From positions 3,205,804 to 3,269,803 of the forward strand of contig NZ_CP026106.1 of the NCBI RefSeq assembly GCF_002902965.1: DNA of 64,000 nt, in the 5' to 3' direction. This DNA is from Paraburkholderia hospita (GTDB taxonomy: Bacteria > Pseudomonadota > Gammaproteobacteria > Burkholderiales > Burkholderiaceae). The notes beneath the pieces are model-generated. The model was not told where the DNA came from. It ran no database searches and saw only the letters and a list, made by a program, of their open reading frames with translations. Positions 1 to 9,308 of this stretch are shown in pieces. The position numbers and the translations under genes are program-made. Each line of letters opens with the position of its first letter. The stretch's first letter is position 1.

Positions 1-146
1 AGGAAGCGCGCGCGAAGAAGAACGCCGAGTTGAAAAAGCTCGAAGACGCGGGCTACCAGCCTGGCCGCGCGAACGACCCGAACTACCCGCAGGATTTGCA
101 AGACGCGCAGAAAAAGGCAGGTATTGGCACGGGCGCGAGCCAATAA
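1..146 (+). CDS. DUF4148-type protein, C-terminal end only
   Basis: The reading frame enters from the left edge and stops at TAA 144-146. The visible 47 residues are lysine- and alanine-rich and end in a segment reading GYQPGRANDPNYPQDLQDA followed by a Lys-Lys-Ala-Gly-Ile-Gly tail. I recognise this as the C-terminus of the small secreted DUF4148 proteins common in Burkholderiaceae, whose N-terminal signal peptide would lie outside the window. Function of the family is unknown. The start cannot be assigned. The 286 bases to the next gene hold no gene; they contain a poor match (246-264) to the 17-bp element found elsewhere in the window. Confidence 0.75.
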   Translation, partial: EARAKKNAELKKLEDAGYQPGRANDPNYPQDLQDAQKKAGIGTGASQ

Positions 147-432
147 ACATCGTTTGATTGAGTCAGCCGCACGCGGCGTTGTCTGCGTGCGGCCGTGCCG
201 GTTCTCGCAGTGTCGATAGTCGCTGTTATTCCTTTTCCGCCAGTCCTCCCTAAGCGCTCACTTTCTGTCCGGCCGCCGCCGTTTCAGCGTCCTGTTCCAC
301 GAACGCCTGACGCTATGTGATACTTTCCAGCGCTTGTCCATACAACGAATTGCATCGCTACAACCTGGGCATAGCTGTGCAGTCGCACATTCCGGCTACA
401 ACTAAAGACGCCAACGCTTTCTCCAGTCAAAA

Positions 433-3400
433 ATGCCGAATCCATCACACGAGCCTGCCCGCCGCGCAGAAAAATTGACCGCTGTCGGCGCTGTCGATCA
501 GATCAGTTTTCGCCGCATCATTCGCCGCAATATCGCGCTGCCGCTCGCGCTCGGGGTCGTCACGATGGCGCTGTTCGTCGCGCTGATCGCCTATCTCGTC
601 AATACGATGAGCTGGGTCGAGCATTCGGAGCGCGTGATCGGCAACGCGAATGAAATGCTACGGCTTGCCGTCGATCGCGAGTCCGCATTGCGCGGCTTCC
701 TGATTACGGACGACGAGACTTTCCTCGCGCCGTATCAGCTCGGTCAGCCGCGTTTCGAAACCGAGATCAACACGCTGATGCAACTGGTGTCCGACAATCC
801 TTCCCAGGTCGAACAGCTCAAACGCATTCGCGGCGTGCAGCAGCGCTGGGACCAGTTCGCGCAGGAGATGATCGATCTACGCCGGCGTAACCTCGACTAC
901 ACCGACCAGGTGAAGAGTGGACGCGGAAAAATCGAATTCGACGAAACCCGGCGGCTCTTCGGCCAGTTTCTCGCTGTCGAGGAAGCGCTGCGTCAACAGC
1001 GCTCCAGCGACGCGCGCAGCGTCACCTTCGTTCTGGTGGGCGTCTTTCTGCTTTTCAGCCTGTCGATCAGCGGCTTCATCGCCTATCGCGGACGGCGCGA
1101 TCTGGTGAATCTGTCCGAGTCGTACGGCGGCGTGCTCGCGCGCCAGGCCGAGCACACTGAAGTCTTGCAGCAGCAGGTATGGCTGCGCTCCGGGCAGCGG
1201 CTGCTCGCGGAGAAGATCGTCGGCCAGTCGAGTTCGCCTCTCGTCGGCCGCGCGATCCTCGACTTTCTCGCCGAATATCTCGACGTCGTGGTCGCGGCAA
1301 TGTACGTGCGCGACCGCGCGACCAGCAGCCTCAAACGCATCGCCACCTACGGCTTCAGCCAAGAAAGCGAACAGGCGACGCGCACATTCCGCGAAGCCGA
1401 AAGCCTGATCGGCCAGGCGGCCGTGTCGCGCCGCACGCTCGTGTTGCACGACGTCCCCGACGACTACGTGAAAGTCGTCTCCGGCACGGGCATGAGCCCG
1501 CCGCGCAATCTCGTCGTGCTGCCTATCGAAAACGACGGCATCGTGAACGGCGTCGTCGAACTCGGCTTCATGCGCAACATCGCGCCGCGCGATCACGAGT
1601 TTCTGCAACTGATCGCGAACAGCATGGGCGACTCCATCGAGGCCGCACTGTATCGCGAGCGCCTGCAGGATGCGCTCGCCGAAACGCAGCAGTTGAATGA
1701 AGAGCTTCAGGTGCAGCAGGAAGAATTGCGCGTGTCGAACGAAGGGCTCGAAGAACGCGGTCGCGCGCTCGTCGAATCGCAATCGCGGCTCGAAGCGCAG
1801 CAGGCGGAACTCGAGCAGACCAACGTGCAGCTCGAAGACTACGCGAAGCGCCTGGAGCGCCAGAAGGCCGATCTGCTCGAAGCGCAGGACGAACTCGCCG
1901 CGAACGCCGCGCGGCTGGAGCAGTCGAGCCGCTACAAGTCCGAGTTCCTTGCGAACATGTCGCACGAACTGCGCACGCCGTTGAACAGCTCGCTGATTCT
2001 CGCGCGTCTGTTGCAGGAGAACCGCACGGGCAATCTGTCGGAAGAACAGGTGCGCTACGCGGAAACGATTCACGCGTCGAATAGCGACTTGCTGGTGCTG
2101 ATCAACGACATTCTCGATCTGTCGAAAGTGGAAGCCGGGCAGATCACAATCGACAGCGTAACGGTGCCCGTCGACTCGATGCTGCAATCGCTGCGCGAAA
2201 TGTTCGAGCCGATGGCGGCGGCGAAGCATTTGCAGTTCTCGGTCGAACGCGCGCCCGGCGTGCCCGAGACGTTCGTCACCGACGGCCAGCGTGTCACGCA
2301 GATTCTGCGTAATCTGCTGTCGAACGCATTGAAGTTCACCGAGCACGGCGAAGTCGCGCTGACGGTCGCCGCCGGCGACTCGGACACGCTGCGCTTCGAC
2401 GTGCGCGACACGGGTATCGGCATCGCCGCCGACAAGCTCGAACTGATCTTCGAAGCCTTCCAGCAGGCGGACGGCTCGACGAGCCGCCACTACGGCGGCA
2501 GCGGCCTCGGCCTGTCGATCTCGCGCGAATTCGCGCGGCTGCTGGGCGGCCGCGTGAGCGTCGCGAGCGAACCCGGCAAGGGCAGCGTGTTCACGCTATG
2601 GCTGCCGCTGCAAGGCCCTGCCGATGCGGAGGCCCGCGCGACGCAGGTAGCCGAGCCACTGACGCTGCCCGTGCGCAGCAAGCCCGCGCCGTCGCCCGTG
2701 GCCAAAGCCGCGTCTGTGTCGGCGCCCGTGCAGGCGGGCAACGCGCAGCCGACTATCGGCGACGACCGCGACAACCTGCGCCACGAAGACCGCCTGATTC
2801 TCGCGATCGAAGACGATCTCGTCTTTGCCGAGATCCTGCGCGATCTCACGCACGAACTCGAATTCGATTTCGTCCATGCCAGCGATGCGACGACAGGCCT
2901 CACGCTCGTGCGCGACATGCAGCCGACGGCTGTGCTGCTCGACGTCGGCCTGCCCGACCGCTCGGGGCTGACGGTGCTCGAATGGCTGAAGAACGATCCC
3001 ACCACGCGTCACATTCCGATTCACATCGTCTCCGCCACCGATCACGCTGAAAAGGCGCTGCATCTAGGCGCGGTCGGCTACACGCTGAAGCCCACTGCGC
3101 GCACCACGCTCGAAGCCGCGATCCGGCGGCTGGAGTCGCGCCTGCAGCAGCGCATGAAGCGCGTGCTGGTGATCGAGGACGATGCGGCAATGCGCGAGAG
3201 CATCCGCGCGCTGCTGCGGAGCGACACCACGGAAATCGTCGCCGTCGCGACGCTCGCGGGCGCGCTGGAGCAATTGTCCACAACGCTGTTCGATTGCGTC
3301 GTGACCGACCTCGCGCTGCCCGACGGCACCGGCTACGATCTGCTCGAACAGCTCGCCGCCGACGTCACGCATCAGGCGATGCCCGTCATCGTCTACACGG

Positions 3401-3963
3401 GCCGCATGCTGTCGGGCGACGAGGAGCACCGGCTGCGCCGCTACTCGAAATCGATCATCATCAAAGGCGCGAAATCGCCGGAACGTCTGCTCGATGAAGT
3501 GACGCTGTTCCTGCATAGCGTCGAGTCGTCGCTCGCGCCCGAGCAGCAGCGCATGCTGCGCACCGTGCGCCAGCGCGACAACCAGTTCGAAGGGCGCACC
3601 ATCCTGCTCGCGGAAGACGACGTGCGCAATATCTTCGCGCTGTCGCATGTGCTCGAGCCGCTTGGCGCGAAGCTCGAAATTGCGCGCAACGGGCGCGAAG
3701 CGCTCGAAGCGCTGAACAGCGGACGCGAGGTGGACCTCGTGCTGATGGACATCATGATGCCGGAGATGGATGGCCTGACGGCGATCGCACACATCCGCCG
3801 CGACGAGCGCTTCGCGCATCTGCCCATCGTCGCGCTGACGGCGAAAGCAATGGCGCAAGACCGCATGCGCTGCCTCGAAGCGGGCGCCGACGACTACATC
3901 TCGAAGCCCATCGACGTCGACAAGCTGATCTCGCTTTGCCGCGTCTGGCTGCGGCAACGCTAG
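433..3963 (+). CDS. Hybrid sensor histidine kinase: CHASE3-GAF-HisKA-HATPase with three receiver domains
   Basis: 1176-residue membrane kinase. A first transmembrane helix (about residues 35-57) and a second (about 198-216) bracket an extracytoplasmic CHASE3-like helical sensor. A GAF domain (about 265-410), a long Gln/Glu-rich coiled coil (about 415-500), a HisKA domain with phospho-accepting His511 in an F-x-x-x-SHELRTP motif, and an HATPase follow. Three receiver domains come next, with phosphorylatable aspartates at about D837, D959 and D1106; the last is the most canonical (LMDIMMPEMDG). It heads an operon with CheR, CheB and a receiver-kinase, the next gene starting 19 nt downstream. 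No clear Shine-Dalgarno site precedes the ATG, so the start is less certain than the domain reading. Ligand unknown. Confidence 0.9.
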   Translation: MPNPSHEPARRAEKLTAVGAVDQISFRRIIRRNIALPLALGVVTMALFVALIAYLVNTMSWVEHSERVIGNANEMLRLAVDRESALRGFLITDDETFLAPYQLGQPRFETEINTLMQLVSDNPSQVEQLKRIRGVQQRWDQFAQEMIDLRRRNLDYTDQVKSGRGKIEFDETRRLFGQFLAVEEALRQQRSSDARSVTFVLVGVFLLFSLSISGFIAYRGRRDLVNLSESYGGVLARQAEHTEVLQQQVWLRSGQRLLAEKIVGQSSSPLVGRAILDFLAEYLDVVVAAMYVRDRATSSLKRIATYGFSQESEQATRTFREAESLIGQAAVSRRTLVLHDVPDDYVKVVSGTGMSPPRNLVVLPIENDGIVNGVVELGFMRNIAPRDHEFLQLIANSMGDSIEAALYRERLQDALAETQQLNEELQVQQEELRVSNEGLEERGRALVESQSRLEAQQAELEQTNVQLEDYAKRLERQKADLLEAQDELAANAARLEQSSRYKSEFLANMSHELRTPLNSSLILARLLQENRTGNLSEEQVRYAETIHASNSDLLVLINDILDLSKVEAGQITIDSVTVPVDSMLQSLREMFEPMAAAKHLQFSVERAPGVPETFVTDGQRVTQILRNLLSNALKFTEHGEVALTVAAGDSDTLRFDVRDTGIGIAADKLELIFEAFQQADGSTSRHYGGSGLGLSISREFARLLGGRVSVASEPGKGSVFTLWLPLQGPADAEARATQVAEPLTLPVRSKPAPSPVAKAASVSAPVQAGNAQPTIGDDRDNLRHEDRLILAIEDDLVFAEILRDLTHELEFDFVHASDATTGLTLVRDMQPTAVLLDVGLPDRSGLTVLEWLKNDPTTRHIPIHIVSATDHAEKALHLGAVGYTLKPTARTTLEAAIRRLESRLQQRMKRVLVIEDDAAMRESIRALLRSDTTEIVAVATLAGALEQLSTTLFDCVVTDLALPDGTGYDLLEQLAADVTHQAMPVIVYTGRMLSGDEEHRLRRYSKSIIIKGAKSPERLLDEVTLFLHSVESSLAPEQQRMLRTVRQRDNQFEGRTILLAEDDVRNIFALSHVLEPLGAKLEIARNGREALEALNSGREVDLVLMDIMMPEMDGLTAIAHIRRDERFAHLPIVALTAKAMAQDRMRCLEAGADDYISKPIDVDKLISLCRVWLRQR

Positions 3964-3982
3964 GCGCGAGGAACCGTCAGCC

Positions 3983-4831
3983 ATGAGCCGTATCTCGTAC
4001 GACGATTCGCCGCAACGCATGCACGATTTCGATATCGAGCTGAAGCTGCTGCTGGAAGCGATCTATCTGAAGTACCAGCACGACTTCCGTCACTACTCGA
4101 TGTCGTCGCTGCGGCGGCGTCTCGTGCAGGCGCTCGAAGAGTTCGGCGTGACGACGCTCTCGCAGTTGCAGGACAGGATCATGCGCAACGAGGCGGACTT
4201 CGTGCGGCTCTTTCACTACCTGACGGTGCAGGTCAGCGACATGTTCCGCGACCCGGGCTACTTTCTCGCGCTGCGCAACCATGTGCTGCCCGTGCTGCAA
4301 ACGTATCCGTCGATCAAGGTGTGGGTGGCCGGCTGCAGCACAGGCGAGGAACTGTGGTCGCTGAAGATCCTGTTCGACGAAGCGGGTCTCACCGAGCGCA
4401 CGCTCTTCTACGCAACCGACATCAACCCCGACGCGCTCGCGCGGGCCGAAGCGGGCATATATGCACTCGACCGGATCGCGGGCTTCACGCGCAACTATCT
4501 GGCCGCGGGCGGCAAGCGCTCGCTCGCCGATTACTATCATGCGGCGTATAGCGGCGCGCGCTTCTCCGGCCCGCTAAAGGAGCGCGTAGTGTTCGCGGAC
4601 CACAGCCTGTCGACCGATGAAGTGTTTCTCGAAGCGCATCTCGTGTCGTGCCGCAATGTTCTGATCTATTTCGATCGCGGCCTGCAGGACCGCGCGCTGG
4701 GGCTGTTCAAGGACACGCTGGTGCGGCGCGGCTTTCTCGGCCTCGGCAGCAAGGAAAGCCTGCGCTTTTCGACGCAGTACGATGCATTTGAAGAATTTCG
4801 CGAGCGCGAGCGGATCTATCAGAAACGCTAG
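3983..4831 (+). CDS. CheR-type protein-glutamate methyltransferase
   Basis: 282-residue SAM-dependent methyltransferase of the CheR family, which in chemotaxis methylates glutamates of chemoreceptors. The N-terminal helical CheR_N region spans about 15-75. The SAM-binding motif reads VWVAGCSTGEE (about 113-123) and the conserved NVLIYFD lies at about 225-231. The usual TxFFRD is SDMFRD here (about 85-90). A GAGGAA-type ribosome site sits upstream of ATG 3983. It lies 19 nt after the hybrid kinase and 45 nt before CheB. No chemoreceptor, CheA or CheW gene is nearby, so its substrate is unclear and may be a sensor kinase of this operon. Confidence 0.9.
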   Translation: MSRISYDDSPQRMHDFDIELKLLLEAIYLKYQHDFRHYSMSSLRRRLVQALEEFGVTTLSQLQDRIMRNEADFVRLFHYLTVQVSDMFRDPGYFLALRNHVLPVLQTYPSIKVWVAGCSTGEELWSLKILFDEAGLTERTLFYATDINPDALARAEAGIYALDRIAGFTRNYLAAGGKRSLADYYHAAYSGARFSGPLKERVVFADHSLSTDEVFLEAHLVSCRNVLIYFDRGLQDRALGLFKDTLVRRGFLGLGSKESLRFSTQYDAFEEFRERERIYQKR

Positions 4832-4876
4832 ACTGCCCGTGCCCTCCAACATCGAACGAATGATCGATCGACGCGT

Positions 4877-5512
4877 ATGAACACACCTCGCCGACCTTCT
4901 CCACTGGGCGCAACCGCGCCGGTGGATACGCGCGCGTTCGAGGCGGTGGCGATCGGCGCGTCGGCGGGTGGCATCGACGCGCTGAACGTGCTGTTGCCCG
5001 CGCTGCCTGCGTCGTTCGGGCTCGCGGTGCTGATCGTCTCGCACGTGCCCGCCGATTCACCGAGCCGTCTGGCCGAAACGCTCGGCTATCGCTGCGCGCT
5101 GCCCGTCGTCGAGCCGGATGCGGGCGAGCCGCTGCTGCCGGGCCGCGTGCATCTCGCGCCGCCCGGCTATCACATGCTGATCGACGACGACCGCACGGTC
5201 GCGCTGTCGATCGATTCGACGGTGCGCTATTCGCGGCCGTCCATCGACGTGTTGTTCGAATCCGCCGCGCACGTGTACCGCGAGCGGTTGCTCGGCATCC
5301 TGCTGTCGGGCGCGAACGACGACGGCGCGCACGGCCTCGAAGTGATCCGCGCGATGGGCGGCCTCGCGTGGGTGCAGGACCCGCAAACGGCTGTCTCCGC
5401 GACGATGCCGCGCGCGGCCATCGCGCGCGGCGCCGTCGACGAAGTGCTTTCTCCAACCCTGATGGCCCGGCGGCTCGCCGGTTTGCCGCCTCACACTAGA
5501 ACGATGACATGA
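4877..5512 (+). CDS. CheB-type methylesterase, catalytic domain only
   Basis: 211 residues containing only the CheB esterase/deamidase domain, without the N-terminal receiver domain of classical CheB. The catalytic triad is visible: Ser29 in IGASAGG, His56 in VSHVPAD, and an Asp at about 148-149 in SGANDDGAHG. Lack of a receiver domain means activity is not controlled by direct CheA-type phosphorylation of this chain; the fused receivers of the neighbouring kinases may substitute (inference). Its stop overlaps the start of the next gene by four bases (ATGA, 5509-5512), indicating translational coupling. Confidence 0.9.
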   Translation: MNTPRRPSPLGATAPVDTRAFEAVAIGASAGGIDALNVLLPALPASFGLAVLIVSHVPADSPSRLAETLGYRCALPVVEPDAGEPLLPGRVHLAPPGYHMLIDDDRTVALSIDSTVRYSRPSIDVLFESAAHVYRERLLGILLSGANDDGAHGLEVIRAMGGLAWVQDPQTAVSATMPRAAIARGAVDEVLSPTLMARRLAGLPPHTRTMT

Positions 5513-6621
5513 GGAACTCACCCGTCAACATTCTGATCGTCGACGATATCGCGCATAACATCACGGCGCTCGAAGCGCTGCTGGCGCGTCCGGGGATCGA
5601 ACTGCTGGTCGCGAACTCGGGCACGGCCGCGCTCGACCTGCTGCTCAAGCATGAAGCCGCGCTCGCGATCCTCGACGTCAACATGCCCGGCATGAACGGC
5701 TTCGAGCTTGCGTCGCTGATGCGCGGCAGCCCGCGCACGTCGCACGTGCCTATCATCTTTCTGACGGCCACGGCGGAAGACGCGTCGCGCACGTTTCGCG
5801 GCTACGAAGCGGGCGCCGTCGATTTTCTGCACAAGCCGTTCGACCCGCGCATCCTGCAATCGAAGGTCGATGTGTTCGTGCAGCTGGAGCAGCACAAGCG
5901 GCAACTCGCCGATCAGCTGCTGACCACGCGCCAGCTGCTCGAAGCGAACGAAATGCTGATGGCCGTGCTCGGCCACGATCTGCGCACGCCGCTCGGCACG
6001 GTGCTGGCGTCGGCGGAATTTCTAGTGCGCAACGCCTCCGACGAGCAATCGGCAACTGTCGCGGGCCGCATCAGGAACAGCACGATGCGCATGTCGCGGA
6101 TGGTGCATCAGTTGCTCAATCTCGCGCGCCTGCAAGGCGGCCGCATGCAATTGCAGCCGCGTGCGAGCGATCTGGCGGCGCTGTGCCGCGGCGTGATCGA
6201 AGAGTTCGCGACGCACGAGCGCGCCGGCCAGATCGTGTTCACTTCGCGCGGCAATACGACGGGCACATGGGACACCGACCTGCTGTGGCAGGCCATTTCA
6301 AATCTGATCAGCAACGCGTTGCATCACGGCGAGCACGACAGCCCGATCACGGTCGACCTCAATGCCGACGAGCCGAACCGGCTGCGACTGACGGTCAGCA
6401 ATCGCGGCGCGATTCCGCCCGCGATGCTGCCACATCTGTTCGAAGCTTTCGGCTCGAACGGAGCAGGCGAGCGCTCGCGCGAAGGGCTCGGCCTCGGGCT
6501 GCACATCGTGGACAAGATCGTGCACATGCATGGCGGCAAGGTGACGGGCAAATCGGACGAGATCGTCGGCACTGTATTTACGGTCGAACTGCCGCGCACC
6601 GCGCAAAGCTGGGTGCTCTGA
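5509..6621 (+). CDS. Response regulator-histidine kinase (REC-HisKA-HATPase)
   Basis: 370-residue soluble protein. The N-terminal receiver domain (about 7-125) has the acidic pair VDD, phospho-acceptor Asp56 in ILDVNMPG and conserved Lys109 in LHKPF. A HisKA domain follows with His156 in LGHDLRTPLG, then an HATPase domain with an N-box near SNLISNALHHG and a G2 box near GLGLGLHIV. Having its receiver first and no membrane segment, it probably takes phosphate from the operon's upstream hybrid kinase and passes the signal on through its own kinase core (inference). It is translationally coupled to cheB and ends the operon. Confidence 0.9.
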   Translation: MRNSPVNILIVDDIAHNITALEALLARPGIELLVANSGTAALDLLLKHEAALAILDVNMPGMNGFELASLMRGSPRTSHVPIIFLTATAEDASRTFRGYEAGAVDFLHKPFDPRILQSKVDVFVQLEQHKRQLADQLLTTRQLLEANEMLMAVLGHDLRTPLGTVLASAEFLVRNASDEQSATVAGRIRNSTMRMSRMVHQLLNLARLQGGRMQLQPRASDLAALCRGVIEEFATHERAGQIVFTSRGNTTGTWDTDLLWQAISNLISNALHHGEHDSPITVDLNADEPNRLRLTVSNRGAIPPAMLPHLFEAFGSNGAGERSREGLGLGLHIVDKIVHMHGGKVTGKSDEIVGTVFTVELPRTAQSWVL

Positions 6622-6831
6622 CACGGCGCGACGGCCGGCAGGCCGCGCGCCTGAAATACTTCGTAAGAGATGCGCCGGCGGCGCGTGCGCCTTGCGCGGC
6701 ATGGGCAAGCGTCCGCGCCCCGTTTCGTGCGCCGCACTGGCGTGTGCGGCTGTCAGCCGATGTAATAACGGCTTGCAATCAAACCGCACTACAATGCTTG
6801 CCGTCCGATGCCCGTTGTTCGCCTCTTCATC

Positions 6832-7668
6832 ATGTCCAGCCGCCCTTCCCGTATTGCTCTCGCGTTGACCCTGCCCGTGCTTGCCGCGCTCGGCGCGTGC
6901 TCGACGCCGCCCAAGGCGAAGCTGCAGGAAGACTTCGTCAGCAGCGGCGCAAGTCCGTACACGCGCACGTTTCAGGTGACGAGCACGGAAGCCTGCGAAG
7001 GCGCGCGCCGCGCGCTCTTGAGCCAGGGCTACATGACGACGCTGGTGCGCCCCGATACCGTCGACGCCAGCAAGAACTTCCAGCCCGCCAGCGACTCGCA
7101 CTTCACCGTCGAATTCCATATCGTCTGCACGGCGGGTGACGACGCGACCAACAGCAGCATCGTCTATGCGAACGCGGTGCAGAGCGGCTACGCGCTCAAG
7201 AAGAGCGATACGTCGGCGAGCGTCGGGTTGAGCGTGCTCGGCTCACTGTCGCTGCCGATTCGCCAGAACAGCGACGCGATGGTGAAGATTTCCAGCGAAA
7301 CGATCCAGTCGGGCAAGTTCTACGACGGCTTCTTCAATCTGATCAGCCACTATCTGGCGAACGTGGTGCGCAGCATGCCTGTGCCCGGCAATACCGTCGA
7401 CGCGACGCCGCTGCCCATGCCCGCTCCCGCGCCGGCGCTGGTCGTCACGCCGATGTCGTCCACGCCCGGCGGCAACGCGGCGCCTGTCATCATGCCCGCG
7501 CCTTCGAAGGAACAGACCACGCCGGTTGCAGCGGCAGCGACGCCAGTTGCTTCGGCAACGCCTGTCTCCGCGACGACGCACGCGCACGAAGCCGCCGCCG
7601 CTTCACCCGATAACACGCCTGCGATCATCGAATCGCCGGCTTCGGGTGCGGCGGCTTTGGCGCAGTGA
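6832..7668 (+). CDS. DUF2242-type lipoprotein
   Basis: 278-residue predicted lipoprotein from ATG 6832. The signal peptide ends in a lipobox LGAC with Cys23 as the acylation site. An in-frame ATG at 6808 exists, but a TACAAT -10-like hexamer at 6790-6795 would leave almost no leader for it. The body (about 30-185) matches my recollection of the DUF2242 family, and the C-terminal 90 residues are Pro/Ala/Thr-rich and low complexity, probably a periplasmic linker. Function is unknown. It lies 210 nt after the signalling operon with its own apparent promoter. Confidence 0.75.
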   Translation: MSSRPSRIALALTLPVLAALGACSTPPKAKLQEDFVSSGASPYTRTFQVTSTEACEGARRALLSQGYMTTLVRPDTVDASKNFQPASDSHFTVEFHIVCTAGDDATNSSIVYANAVQSGYALKKSDTSASVGLSVLGSLSLPIRQNSDAMVKISSETIQSGKFYDGFFNLISHYLANVVRSMPVPGNTVDATPLPMPAPAPALVVTPMSSTPGGNAAPVIMPAPSKEQTTPVAAAATPVASATPVSATTHAHEAAAASPDNTPAIIESPASGAAALAQ

Positions 7669-7670
7669 AA

Positions 7671-8819
7671 TCACGCGGCCGTGTCCGCCGGCCCCCACCC
7701 TGGGATGTTCAGGTAATAGCGGGTCGAGCGACCGGCACCGACCTTGCACAGTAGCCCCATGTCCTCGAGTTCGATCAGTTCACGCGACGCTGTGGCCCGC
7801 GAGGTGCCGCCGACGCTCTCGTACTTTCTGGTGCTCATGCCTCCTTCGAAGCCGTTGGGACCGGCATCGAGCAGAAGGTTGACGACTTTGCGCTGTCGAG
7901 GCGTAAGTACCTTGTCCTGATGGTTCATCCAGAAAATGGCTTTAGCGAGCGTGGCGTCCACGACACTGGACGCTTCTTCGCAGGACACTCGCACCTGTTC
8001 CACGAACCACAGCACCCACTCGGTCACGTCCAGTTCGCCATGCTGGGCGCGCTCGAGCTGCGCATAGTAGTCGCGTCGCTTGTCGAGCAAGCGCTGTGAG
8101 GTACGAATCAGGCGGCTGACTTCACCGCTGTCGCGCGCCAGCACGAGGTCGATAAGCACTCGACCAATGCGGCCATTCCCGTCCTCAAAGGGGTGAATCG
8201 TCTCGAACCACAGATGAGCGAGTGCCGCCTTGACCAGATTGTCGTGCTCGGTCGTTGCGTTGAACCAGTCCAGGAACTTCTGCATTTCGGCCGGAACGTC
8301 CGCCGATGACGGAGCCTCGTAATGGACCTTTTCGCGTCCGACGCTCCCGCTGACGATTTGCATCGGCTCGGCTTGCTCGCGGTAGGCCCCGACAAGAAGT
8401 TTGGTCATGCCTGAGTAGCCGGTCGGGAAGAGCGCCGCCTGCCAGGCGCACAAGTGCTCGTGTGTGAGTGGCGCCTGCCTTTGCCGCACAGCGTCATCCA
8501 TGATGTCGAGCAGCCCTTCGACGCTTCGGGGCGCGATGGGGCCATCCTGATTCCCGACACCTAGTCGCCGTGCCACGGACGACCGCACGGCGGTGAGGTC
8601 AATGCGTTCGCCCTCGATGGCTGCCGTCGCGACTGCATCCTGGCTCCAGGCCTCGGCGGCCAGTTCAAGGCGCTGCTCGAAGCCAAGGCCCGACAGCTGG
8701 CCTTCAACGACGCCCTGAGCTCTGCGCGCGCGGGCCACCACGCCGCCGACGCGAACAGCGTCGTAGTGCATGCCTGGCCACGTGGCGGTCTGCCAGATGA
8801 GAGATGAGGTTGATGACAT
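7671..8819 (-). CDS. Fic-family protein with N-terminal inhibitory motif and C-terminal winged helix
   Basis: 382 residues. Fic enzymes usually transfer AMP from ATP to hydroxyl side chains of target proteins. The N-terminal DUF4172-like region carries TAAIEG (about 65-70), which fits the [S/T]xxxE[G/N] motif of the intramolecular inhibitory helix. The catalytic motif HPFEDGNGR lies at about 209-217 and is intact. The last 80 residues look like a DNA-binding winged helix (a segment around TSRKYESVGGTSRATAS was considered as the recognition region; the actual residues read MSTRKYESVGGTSRATA). The combination suggests a self-inhibited AMPylator that also binds DNA. A duplicated palindrome lies just upstream (8835-8938) and may be its operator. 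It ends three bases after the convergent lipoprotein gene. Confidence 0.85.
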   Translation of the reverse strand: MSSTSSLIWQTATWPGMHYDAVRVGGVVARARRAQGVVEGQLSGLGFEQRLELAAEAWSQDAVATAAIEGERIDLTAVRSSVARRLGVGNQDGPIAPRSVEGLLDIMDDAVRQRQAPLTHEHLCAWQAALFPTGYSGMTKLLVGAYREQAEPMQIVSGSVGREKVHYEAPSSADVPAEMQKFLDWFNATTEHDNLVKAALAHLWFETIHPFEDGNGRIGRVLIDLVLARDSGEVSRLIRTSQRLLDKRRDYYAQLERAQHGELDVTEWVLWFVEQVRVSCEEASSVVDATLAKAIFWMNHQDKVLTPRQRKVVNLLLDAGPNGFEGGMSTRKYESVGGTSRATASRELIELEDMGLLCKVGAGRSTRYYLNIPGWGPADTAA

Positions 8820-8834
8820 GGTGCCGGATGAGCG

Positions 8835-8938
8835 TTGAGGCGATTGTGGGCTCTAATCGACTCGAATTGTGAGTCGAAAATAGTGTAGCCCACTTTGAGG
8901 CGATTGAGCGTCTAATCGACTCAAATCATGAGTTGATA
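8835..8938. promoter_or_regulatory. Duplicated operator-like element upstream of fic
   Basis: Two copies of a ~44-bp element begin with TTGAGGCGATTG at 8835 and 8895, exactly 60 bp apart. Each contains an inverted repeat: TCGACTC-7 nt-GAGTCGA (8857-8877, perfect) and ATCGACTC-7 nt-GAGTTGAT (8915-8937, one mismatch). They lie immediately upstream of the fic start at 8819. The most economical reading is autoregulation by the C-terminal winged helix of the Fic protein. This is inference from position and symmetry. Confidence 0.6.
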
Positions 8939-9308
8939 CTCACTTGCCCTGCCGACTGAAGCCGCGTGCAGGGCCTGCCTCTCCGCAACTTGATCGACAG
9001 CTTTGCCATTCACGCGGCAATTTTATTTTCACCCCGCACTCAAGATTTCAGCCATTTTGCCGACCGCGAACGATTATCTGTTTTAAATCACCGATCGGTA
9101 AAAACGTTCTGAGCAAAGACGACCGAAGCATCGATACAAATCAAATAGTCGAAAATATTTTCCCGCTTGGGCTTTGCCTGCACTTCAGCACAGCGTCGAT
9201 CCAGCCGTTACTACCTTCACGGAATTAACAAAACGGTACGCAATTTCAGGCAGTAAAACCTGCCGATTCATTTGCGTGCCGCACGTTGCTAAAAATTGGA
9301 GAGGGTCC
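8939..9308. other. Noncoding stretch upstream of motA
   Basis: 370 bases without a credible gene, relatively AT-rich between about 9030 and 9250. I searched by eye for a sigma-28 type promoter (TAAA, ~15 nt, GCCGATAA) and did not find a convincing pair. A GCCGATT at 9262 has no TAAA partner at the right distance. It must contain the motA promoter and 5' leader. Confidence 0.4.

Noticed and set aside
246..264. Possible extra copy of the 17-bp element, CTCCCTAAGCGCTCACTTT
   Set aside because: It lacks the G of TCCCG and the second C of TCACC, so is too degenerate to count, though its intergenic position is suggestive.
877..2490. Long minus-strand open frame opposite the hybrid kinase
   Set aside because: High-GC shadow of the kinase gene; composition is Arg/His-rich with no recognisable domain.
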